DNA from: Methylococcaceae bacterium | GTDB taxonomy: Bacteria > Pseudomonadota > Gammaproteobacteria > Methylococcales > Methylomonadaceae | Reading direction: 5' to 3' | DNA: 6,367 nucleotides | Assembly: GCA_013140465.1 (NCBI GenBank) | Contig: JABFST010000439.1 | Coordinates: forward strand, 1-6,367 | Shown: one piece after another, positions 1 to 5,224 of the stretch | Layout of the letters: each line of letters starts with the position of its first letter | Position numbering within the stretch: position 1 is the stretch's first letter | Notes under the pieces: generated by a model | Told to the model about the DNA's origin: nothing | What the model saw: only the letters and a program-made list of their open reading frames with translations | The model's database searches: none | Program-made: the position numbers and the translations under genes

Positions 1-1183
1 TGGCGCTGGATTGGGAAATGCGCTCTATCGGTAAGCGCTGGATTTTGCTGCGGTGGCTGTAACGGCTAATCCGCGCGTGACCCGTGTCGATTACGCCACG
101 GATGCCTGGCACGGTCAGCGAAGTTTCTGCCACGTTGGTCGCCAACACGATGCGGATTTTGCCGCCTTTGGGGTTGAACACGCGCTCTTGTTCGCTGACG
201 CTGAGTTTGGAATACAAAGGCAAGATGTCGTATTGGCTAGGATGATGTTTTTTTAAGGAATCGGTGGTTTCGCGGATTTCCCGCTCGCCGCTTAAAAAAA
301 TCAGGATGTCGCCACGCAAGTCGCGGTATAGCTCGTCTACGGCATCAAGAATCGCGTTTTGTAAATCATCGCTGGTTTCGTCGTCCTCTTCTTTTTGCTC
401 TATCGGGCGGTAGCGCATTTCCACCGGATAAGTGCGCCCCGACACTTCGATAATCGGTGCGTTGTTAAAATGCGTGGCAAAGCGTTGGGGGTCTATGGTG
501 GCTGAAGTGATAATCAGCTTTAAGTCGGGGCGTTTGGGCAAAAGCCATTTCATATAGCCCAATAAAAAATCGATGTTCAGGCTGCGTTCGTGCGCCTCGT
601 CGATGATAATCGTGTCGTATTGGTTTAAGTAGGGGTCATTTTGCGATTCAGCCAGCAAAATCCCGTCGGTCATCAGCTTAACCAAAGATTCGGCATGGGT
701 TTTGTCATTAAAACGGATTTTGTACCCCACCGATTTGCCCAACGGTTCGCCCAATTCGTCGGCAATCCGGTCGGCAACAGTACGCGCGGCAATGCGCCGA
801 GGCTGGGTATGACCAATAAACCCCGCCGCCCCGCGCCCTATCGACAAACAAATCTTAGGCAACTGCGTGGTTTTGCCCGAACCCGTTTCCCCGCACACAA
901 TCACCACCTGATGGTTTTGTATCAGCTCGGCAATATCGTCTTTTTTGCCAGTAACGGGCAAATCGGGGAAGTTAAGTGCAGGAATGCTGGCTAAACGCTG
1001 GTTACGCGCCGCCACCGACTGGCTGATACGGCCCGCCAAAGCTTGGATTTGGTCTAGCGGAGCCTTGCCTTTTTGGCAATCGGCACGCAAACGGTCTAAC
1101 TGGCGTTTTAAGGGGTGGCGGTCTTGGTTAAGGCACAGCGGCAGCTGCGGGGTTAGTTGTTTGACGAGATCAGAAGCAGTCAT
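1..1183 (-). CDS. hrpA: ATP-dependent RNA helicase HrpA, N-terminal part (cut by window edge)
   Basis: A DEAH-box (superfamily 2) RNA helicase. HrpA proteins use ATP to remodel RNA and ribonucleoproteins in the cytoplasm, and in E. coli are linked to mRNA processing and rescue of stalled ribosomes. I read 394 codons from the ATG at 1183-1181 without a stop to the left edge; the family is about 1300 aa, so roughly the last 900 residues are missing. Visible motifs: Walker A GETGSGKT (98-105), TQPRR (motif Ia) shortly after, DEAH (195-198), SAT (227-229), and ATNVAETSLTVPG (348-360). The last visible residues, RYSHRSKIQRLPIE, match the E. coli protein closely. The first ~70 residues are the usual poorly conserved leader. 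No convincing Shine-Dalgarno precedes the ATG, but the reading frame and homology start fit it. It is separated from the glycogen genes by ~950 bp of debris, so a separate transcription unit is likely. Identification is secure; exact start is less so. Confidence 0.96.
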   Translation of the reverse strand, partial: MTASDLVKQLTPQLPLCLNQDRHPLKRQLDRLRADCQKGKAPLDQIQALAGRISQSVAARNQRLASIPALNFPDLPVTGKKDDIAELIQNHQVVIVCGETGSGKTTQLPKICLSIGRGAAGFIGHTQPRRIAARTVADRIADELGEPLGKSVGYKIRFNDKTHAESLVKLMTDGILLAESQNDPYLNQYDTIIIDEAHERSLNIDFLLGYMKWLLPKRPDLKLIITSATIDPQRFATHFNNAPIIEVSGRTYPVEMRYRPIEQKEEDDETSDDLQNAILDAVDELYRDLRGDILIFLSGEREIRETTDSLKKHHPSQYDILPLYSKLSVSEQERVFNPKGGKIRIVLATNVAETSLTVPGIRGVIDTGHARISRYSHRSKIQRLPIERISQSSA

Positions 1184-1208
1184 CGGTGATAACAGTTAAA
1201 AGGGGGGT

Positions 1209-1214
1209 ATTATA
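1209..1214 (-). promoter_or_regulatory. Candidate -10 box of the hrpA promoter
   Basis: On the minus strand the sequence reads TATAAT, a perfect sigma-70 -10 hexamer, 25 nt before the hrpA ATG. I see no good -35 at 16-18 nt spacing (only G-rich sequence) and no TG extension of the -10, so this rests on one hexamer plus its position. If used, the 5' leader of hrpA would be only about 20 nt, with no clear ribosome-binding site. Confidence 0.35.
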
Positions 1215-1235
1215 ACCTTTGGCGTTCGTCATCCC

Positions 1236-1310
1236 CTAAAAACTAAACGGCGCATTGGGGTTCAGTTCCAAGCCATAGTTGTCGATGATGCGCGTCAACC
1301 CTAGCTGTGG
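1236..1310 (-). pseudogene. Possible leftover C-terminal tail of a lost gene
   Basis: A minus-strand frame of 24 codons, bounded upstream by an in-frame stop (1313-1311), ends at TAG (1238-1236). It reads LTRIIDNYGLELNPNAPFSF at its end, which has the composition of a genuine protein C-terminus rather than random translation. There is no start codon and no continuation upstream in any frame that I can recognise. I do not recognise the parent protein. Upstream lies the transposon-like element, so a deletion linked to mobile-element activity could have removed the body of the gene. This may also be chance; the stretch is short. Confidence 0.25.
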
Positions 1311-1366
1311 CTATGGTTTTTTTAAAGTTAGCGTAACTATTCAGAGCGACTTCTAATAAGTCAAAT

Positions 1367-1434
1367 TTACCGTAGGCTGAGCGGAGTCATTACCGTAGGC
1401 TGAGCGGAGTCTTTACCGTAGGCTGAGCGGAGTC
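1367..1434. repeat. Three tandem copies of a 23-bp repeat
   Basis: Units of 22 identical bases start at 1367, 1390 and 1413, each separated by a single base, giving an exact 23-bp period. The core is CCGTAGGCTGAGCGGAGTC. The array lies inside the MITE-like element. The third copy continues into GAAGCC and is followed by inverted copies. Sequences of the GGCTGAGCGGAGTCGAAG type are common as dispersed palindromic repeats in bacterial genomes, so the local triplication, not the unit, is the unusual part. Confidence 0.9.
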
Positions 1435-1493
1435 GAAGCCGGTTTGTTCGCTTCGACTTCGCTCAGCGAACGGATGTTCCGCTCAGCGAACGG
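1416..1493. repeat. Inverted repeat, large hairpin inside the MITE-like element
   Basis: The third tandem unit extended by GAAG (1416-1438) is complementary to 1451-1473 with 3 mismatches in 23, around a 12-nt loop. A second inverted copy of the core follows at 1479-1493. CGCTCAGCGAACGG occurs at 1460-1473 and again at 1480-1493 (20-bp period). The right arm could therefore pair with any of the three upstream units, allowing alternative hairpins. No T-tract follows on either strand, so I do not call it a terminator. Confidence 0.75.
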
Positions 1494-1532
1494 CTGTTGT
1501 GCCCCAGATGCTGAATAGTTACAAGTTAGCTT

Positions 1533-1753
1533 TCATTCCATCTGCGCTGCTTTGTTGTTTAATGTATGTTGAAGTTCCATCGCTTTTTTATTGATTTCTT
1601 CAGCCGTTAAATCTTCAAAAATTGTTTCGCGCCATTTTGTATAATCAAATTTTTCTCTTTGAATCAGTGCAAAAACCGTTCAGATTCAACGATACCGAGA
1701 TAACGGTTTAATATTTCAAACGCTAGGATTTTTATTTCTACATCTGTTTTCAT
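1533..1753 (-). pseudogene. Small hypothetical protein with DYTKWR motif, frameshifted
   Basis: The ATG at 1753-1751 opens a frame of 29 residues (MKTDVEIKILAFEILNRYLG, then IVESERFLH) that stops at TGA 1666-1664. Moving one base at the T5 run (1675-1671) restores a second half that reads ALIQREKFDYTKWRETIFED and continues as LTAEEINKKAMELQ to TGA at 1535-1533. One inserted base would make a continuous 73-residue protein. I recall small bacterial hypothetical proteins with the pattern RF-x-LIxREKFDYTKWR and an 'EEI.KKAMEL' tail, but no established function; some small proteins of this size are antitoxins, which is only a guess. A weak GGGAAA ribosome-binding sequence lies upstream. Either a real pseudogene or a homopolymer sequencing error. 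The MITE-like element begins 2 bp beyond its stop. Confidence 0.65.
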
Positions 1754-1781
1754 GGCTATATTTCCCAGTCAATAATTAGGC

Positions 1782-1870
1782 GGTGGTGGGCTAGATTAGT
1801 TGGTGCTGTTCCGCAAACCCGCGAGTCTCAAGGGTTTCTTAAGATTTGCCAATCAATTTAGCCCACCACC
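1782..1870. repeat. Imperfect 22-bp inverted-repeat pair around a 45-bp centre
   Basis: GGTGGTGGGCTA begins the left arm (1782-1803) and TAGCCCACCACC ends the right arm (1849-1870). The two 22-bp arms are complementary except for 3 positions, the outer 12 bp being perfect. The centre contains a further small AAACCC/GGGTTT pairing. There is no coding potential. It may be a REP/MITE-type dispersed repeat; I see no clear target duplication. Confidence 0.7.
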
Positions 1871-2134
1871 CAGAAAACCATGACAGCACTGCCAGATTAG
1901 ACTGGAGCTTGATTATTTCGCTGATGATGGGTGTCACAAAGAAACTTCATTCATTATCATCCAAAAAAGGATTTGGCCTATCTATACGCGGGGAAAGCTC
2001 CATAAGGCGGTCTTGCGTATGGCGCAATGGTAACAACAGGGAGGTTTTCTGATGAGTTCACAAGCAATCATGCAGTGAAAACAGTCATTTTATGACAGGG
2101 TTGTATCCACGTTTAATGTAATGGGCTTATCTGT
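1871..2134. other. Intergenic stretch with no supported gene
   Basis: Between the inverted repeat and the stop of the EEP gene I find no frame with recognisable protein sequence on either strand. Its one eye-catching item is a plus-strand ATG at 2052 preceded by GGGAGG at good spacing (GGAGG then 7 nt) but followed by only eight codons (MSSQAIMQ) and TGA at 2076-2078. It could be the stub of a deleted gene or a leader peptide, but no gene follows on that strand. On the minus strand an 18-codon frame (MELSPRIDRPNPFLDDNE) near 2010-1957 is equally unidentifiable. Confidence 0.5.
2082..2098 (-). terminator. Weak terminator-like hairpin after the EEP gene
   Basis: About 40 nt past the stop of the EEP gene, the minus strand reads GTCAT-AAA-ATGAC, a 5-bp stem with a 3-nt loop, followed shortly by TTTT. 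The stem is short and AT-rich and the T-run is short, so this is only a candidate end for the glycogen operon transcript. Confidence 0.25.
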
Positions 2135-3646
2135 TTAGGGTGCTGCAAAACACAGCAAATACCCGCAATGGTCGGATACGCGCCCATAGTCGGCTTCGGT
2201 GAACAACACTTGGGCGGATTGCACATGTAGCGGGCTGGTTTTGTTCTTAAAAATGTAGTCTATGCGGTAATCGTCGGCAAGATGATGTTGCCAATGGGCA
2301 TCATTGACCCTAAAGATTTTCTCAAACACGCCTTCGGCATTGGCGGCTAAAAATTGGTCGTCGTATTCATGCCCTTGCACGATGAGCTGGTAGCCTTCCG
2401 ACCCTGCGGTGATGTTGAAGTCGCCGCATAACAAGGTGCTGGGGGCGTAGTCTGCCATACTGGCGGCCCAGCGGCTGAGGGTTTGGAATTGTTCGGCAAA
2501 GCCATCTTCCCACCAGCTTAAGTGCGCTGAAAATATATTGATTAAACCCATGCCCGGGGCTTGGATTTGTGCCATCACCACTTTGCGGGAATGGATGCTG
2601 TAGGGGCTTTGGTTTTCCGAGACATAACGCGCTTGGGTGTTCAGCAACGGATAGCGGCTTAGGATAGCCACGCCTTCGCGATATTTGTCAAAGCCGATAT
2701 GTGACCAATCGGTGTAGAGGTGATAAGGCTGCACTAGGCGGCTGTTGATGATATTGGCGGAATTGCTGGGCCAATCGCCATAGCCGTCGTTCCAAAATTC
2801 CGCCACTTCTTGCAGGCAGATAATGTCGGCATCTTGTTCGTTGATGGCGCGGGCGATGGTGGTAAATTTGGCGTCTTGTTGGTCTTCCTGATAGCAATGC
2901 AGGTTAAGCACCATCACTTTTAGCTGGGCGTGGCTAGCACTGTAATTGTCGCATTCGTTATTGTCCCAAAGCACTTGCCCATTGCTAGTGCAGGCGATGC
3001 TGTATTGCACGCGGTAGGCATCGTCCAGTTGGATATGGCCTAGCCAAATTTCCGAGCCGTAGTGGTTGGGGTTGCGGGCATTGCTGTGGTCGTGTTCGTC
3101 CCAGTAATCGCGCGATGTGTGGCAGGGCGTTTGCTGGCTGTGTTGCCAGTTATCGGTGGTCCAATGCAGGGTGACGGTGTCGGCTTGTAAGGCGTGGCTG
3201 ACCGAAATAGTCACGGTCAGCTGGTGTTGGTGATGCTGTAAGGTGTCAGTAAAGCCAATGTTTTGCAACTGGCGTGAGGGATGGGTTTTAATGCCGGAAT
3301 CGGCTTGGCTTAGATAATCTTGGCCTTGTTTGTTGTCCCAAAAAGTTTGCCCTAGGGTTTGGTAACGCAAGGCAAAGCGGATATTGCCGGGTAGCGATTG
3401 GTCCGCACTGGCGTTTAGGGTCGCGTGCGCGTGCCAGTATTCGCTGTTGTTGCTTAAGCTGCTGTGATATTGGGCGGCGAGCGTGTGCCAAAAGCCGTCT
3501 TCGCCGGCCCAGAGAATGTCAATCTGTTTGTCGGGATGTAAGTTGGCCACCCGCAGAAAAAAACTCAGGGTTTGTTGGCGGCGTTTTTTTTTGCGGGTGA
3601 TGATGTTTTTTACATAGAGCAGTTGGATTTCATTCATCTGGGCCAC
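2135..3646 (-). CDS. Glycogen-operon EEP-fold hydrolase with two CBM21-like modules
   Basis: A 503-aa cytoplasmic protein (no signal peptide or membrane segment). Residues ~24-112 and ~141-236 each look like a CBM21-type starch/glycogen-binding module. The first has FALRY (91-95) and WDNKQGQDY (103-111); the second has VTLHWTTDNW (158-167), VQYSIA (213-218) and WDNNECDNY (227-235). Residues ~241-503 form an endonuclease/exonuclease/phosphatase domain with all key motifs: LNLH (N248), LQE (E280), GVAILSRYP (325-333), SAHL (H375), GDFN (D409, N411), RIDYIF (D463), SDH (D492, H493). The family hydrolyses phosphoesters with a divalent metal. Substrates range over nucleic acids, phosphoinositides, sphingomyelin and nucleotides, so the substrate is open. 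It starts 9 bp after glgA, so it is almost certainly co-transcribed. The start is GTG at 3646; the in-frame ATG three codons later (3637) is a good alternative. A basic RKKKRR stretch (18-23) is encoded across an A9 run. The domain calls are firm; the role in glycogen metabolism is inferred. Confidence 0.88.
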   Translation of the reverse strand: MAQMNEIQLLYVKNIITRKKKRRQQTLSFFLRVANLHPDKQIDILWAGEDGFWHTLAAQYHSSLSNNSEYWHAHATLNASADQSLPGNIRFALRYQTLGQTFWDNKQGQDYLSQADSGIKTHPSRQLQNIGFTDTLQHHQHQLTVTISVSHALQADTVTLHWTTDNWQHSQQTPCHTSRDYWDEHDHSNARNPNHYGSEIWLGHIQLDDAYRVQYSIACTSNGQVLWDNNECDNYSASHAQLKVMVLNLHCYQEDQQDAKFTTIARAINEQDADIICLQEVAEFWNDGYGDWPSNSANIINSRLVQPYHLYTDWSHIGFDKYREGVAILSRYPLLNTQARYVSENQSPYSIHSRKVVMAQIQAPGMGLINIFSAHLSWWEDGFAEQFQTLSRWAASMADYAPSTLLCGDFNITAGSEGYQLIVQGHEYDDQFLAANAEGVFEKIFRVNDAHWQHHLADDYRIDYIFKNKTSPLHVQSAQVLFTEADYGRVSDHCGYLLCFAAP

Positions 3647-3655
3647 TAGCCTACG

Positions 3656-5089
3656 TTAAAGGTTGTCGTACAAGGCCAAATACTGTTTGGCGCTTTGCAG
3701 CCAAGAAAAGTCTTTTGCCATTGCGTTTTGTTGGATTTGTTGCCAGATTTCTGGGTCGCTGTACAACAATAAGCAGCGTTTGATCGCTTCCAGCAAAGCG
3801 CCGGGGCTGGCTTCTGCAAAGACGATGCCGCTGGCGGTTTTGTCGGCGATGGTTTCGGGCATACTGTCGGTCACGGTGTCGGCAAGCCCGCCTGTAGACC
3901 TGACTATTGGCGGTGTGCCATAGCGTTGGCTGTACATTTGGTTTAAGCCACAGGGTTCAAAGCGTGACGGCATTAAAAAGCTGTCTGCACCCGCTTCAAT
4001 CAGATGCGCTAAACCTTCGTTATAGCCTAAGGTGATGGCGATTTTTTCAGGGTATAAATCGGCGAGGGCTTGCAGTTGTTGTTCAAAGGCTTTGTCACCG
4101 CTACCCAGCAGGACAAATTGCAGATTGAGCTTAGCCATTTCAGGCAAGCAAGCCACGATTAAATCGATGCCTTTTTGTTCCACCAAGCGGCCTATCAAGC
4201 CAAATAAGGGGATGCTGGCATCGACTGCCAAGCCAAAGCGTTCTTGTAAACGGGCTTTGTTGAGCTGTTTGTTGTTTAGCTTAGCCGCGCTGTAGTGTTC
4301 GCTTAAATAGACATCGCTGGCTGGATCCCATTGCTCCATGTCTATGCCGTTGATGATGCCGCCTAATGAAGTATTGCGGTGTTCTAGCAAACCTTCCAAA
4401 CCATAGCCGTATTCAGCGGTTTGGATTTCAAGCGCATAAGTGGGGCTAACTGTGGTGATGTAATTGGCATAGACCAAGCCGCCCTTAATAAAAGACAGCA
4501 TGTCATGAAATTCAAGGCCGTCTAAATGCCAGAGTTGGCTAGGGATATTCAATAAATTGGCGGTGCTGGCAGGGAATAAACCCTGATACGCCATGTTGTG
4601 GATAGTGAATACGGTTTTGGGCGCGGCGTATTCTAAAGACAAAAAGGCAGGGACTAAGCCCGTTTGCCAGTCGTTGCAATGCACGACATCGGGTTGCCAG
4701 TCTTGGCCGATACGGTTCATCGCCGCTTCTACCGCCACTTTGCACAACAGCGCAAAACGCTCGGCATTATTAGGCCAAGGTTCGCCCAGTTCATCCACAT
4801 AAGGGTTGCCCGGGTAGTTGTAATAGGCGGGATAGTCCACTAGCCAGACGACTACAGGGCTGTCGGGCAACCGCGTTTCTAAGATATTGATGTTGCGGTT
4901 ATCTATCCTGATAGAGCATAAGTAGCGCACGCTGGCATCGGTTTTTAAGGCTTGGTAATTGGGGATGATGAGTTTTATATCGTGGGACAAGTCTGCCAAG
5001 GCTTTGGGCAAGCTGCCGCAGACATCAGCGAGGCCGCCTGTTTTAATGAGCGGGTGGGCTTCACTGGTAACGAAGAGTATTTTTTTCAT
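3656..5089 (-). CDS. glgA: Glycogen synthase (ADP-glucose), GT5 family
   Basis: Transfers glucose from ADP-glucose to the non-reducing end of alpha-1,4-glucan, the chain-elongation step of bacterial glycogen synthesis, in the cytoplasm. Its 477 aa equal the usual length of about 477-480. Motifs: KTGGLADV (16-23, nucleotide-sugar binding), HCNDWQT (137-143), FTIHNMAYQG (161-170), TTVSPTYA (212-219), NGID..QWDP (247-256), LIGRLVEQKG (298-307, containing the R301 and K306 equivalents), PSRFEPCGLNQ (374-384, catalytic-site Glu378) and STGGLADTV (398-406). Starts with MKKILFVTSEAHPLIKTGGL, the classic N-terminus, so the ATG at 5089 is right, although only a weak purine stretch (AAAGAA) precedes it. 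glgB lies 135 bp upstream across a hairpin-rich gap; the CBM-EEP gene follows after 9 bp. No damage or unusual residues are visible. Confidence 0.98.
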   Translation of the reverse strand: MKKILFVTSEAHPLIKTGGLADVCGSLPKALADLSHDIKLIIPNYQALKTDASVRYLCSIRIDNRNINILETRLPDSPVVVWLVDYPAYYNYPGNPYVDELGEPWPNNAERFALLCKVAVEAAMNRIGQDWQPDVVHCNDWQTGLVPAFLSLEYAAPKTVFTIHNMAYQGLFPASTANLLNIPSQLWHLDGLEFHDMLSFIKGGLVYANYITTVSPTYALEIQTAEYGYGLEGLLEHRNTSLGGIINGIDMEQWDPASDVYLSEHYSAAKLNNKQLNKARLQERFGLAVDASIPLFGLIGRLVEQKGIDLIVACLPEMAKLNLQFVLLGSGDKAFEQQLQALADLYPEKIAITLGYNEGLAHLIEAGADSFLMPSRFEPCGLNQMYSQRYGTPPIVRSTGGLADTVTDSMPETIADKTASGIVFAEASPGALLEAIKRCLLLYSDPEIWQQIQQNAMAKDFSWLQSAKQYLALYDNL

Positions 5090-5109
5090 GATGATTCTTT
5101 TCGATCATT

Positions 5110-5137
5110 TGTAGGGTGCACGCTTGCACCTGTAGGG
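5110..5137. repeat. Small hairpin flanked by TGTAGGG direct repeats
   Basis: GGTGCA (5115-5120) and TGCACC (5125-5130) form a perfect 6-bp stem with a CGCT loop. TGTAGGG occurs at 5110-5116 and again at 5131-5137. It lies just upstream of the glgA start, within its probable leader. This looks like a dispersed intergenic repeat; it could also affect glgA translation in the glgB-glgA transcript, which is speculation. Confidence 0.6.
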
Positions 5138-5143
5138 TAAGCG

Positions 5144-5216
5144 CCGCCGTATAGCGCAGACTGCCAAGTGGGGCGGCAACAGCCGCCCCACCTGTATGGC
5201 AGTGCTAAAACGGCGG
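5144..5216. repeat. Long imperfect palindrome between glgB and glgA
   Basis: Nested pairing covers the whole stretch: CCGCCGT (5144-5150) with ACGGCGG (5210-5216), TAG/CTA (5152-5154 with 5205-5207), CTGCCA (5161-5166) with TGGCAG (5197-5202), and a perfect 10-bp core GTGGGGCGGC (5168-5177) with GCCGCCCCAC (5182-5191) around an AACA loop. No T-tract follows on either strand, so a standard intrinsic terminator is unlikely. A REP-like element that stabilises the glgB 3' end or tunes the glgB:glgA ratio is a reasonable alternative. Its 7-9 bp distance from the glgB stop fits a processing or stability role. Confidence 0.75.
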
Positions 5217-5224
5217 ACTGCCGA

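Larger units (their letters stand above)
1325..1530. mobile_element. MITE-like element with 12-bp TIRs and 8-bp target duplication
   Basis: A 190-bp non-coding element spans 1333-1522. Its ends are perfect 12-bp terminal inverted repeats: GTAACTATTCAG at 1333-1344 and CTGAATAGTTAC at 1511-1522. Directly outside each end lies the same 8-bp sequence AAGTTAGC (1325-1332 and 1523-1530), as expected for a target-site duplication. There is no transposase, so it would move only with an enzyme supplied elsewhere. Ends starting GTAA together with 8-bp duplications are known properties of IS66-family elements, which makes an IS66-type transposase the likely mobiliser; that is inference. The interior holds 23-bp tandem repeats and their inverted copies, listed separately. 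It inserted 2 bp beyond the stop of the broken gene at 1533-1753. The intact duplication suggests a fairly recent insertion. Confidence 0.72.

Noticed and set aside
641..1199. Plus-strand open frames opposite the left-end gene
   Set aside because: They are antisense shadows of hrpA, whose minus-strand frame carries every helicase motif in order.
1271..1323. Plus-strand CCATAG/CTATGG stem followed by T7 as a terminator
   Set aside because: The stem is only 6 bp around a loop of over 30 nt, and no plus-strand gene lies upstream to need it.
1367..1434. Tandem repeats as a CRISPR array
   Set aside because: The 22-bp repeats are separated by one base only, with no spacers, and lie inside a TIR-bounded element.
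1846..2052. Plus-strand 68-codon frame
   Set aside because: It starts inside the inverted repeat, has no good ribosome-binding site, and its translation shows no recognisable family pattern.
3663..4802. Plus-strand frames opposite glgA
   Set aside because: They are antisense to a fully motif-supported glycogen synthase and show no protein-like features.
5168..5191. GC-rich 10-bp hairpin as an intrinsic terminator of glgB
   Set aside because: No T-tract follows the stem in either direction; it fits a REP-like palindrome better.
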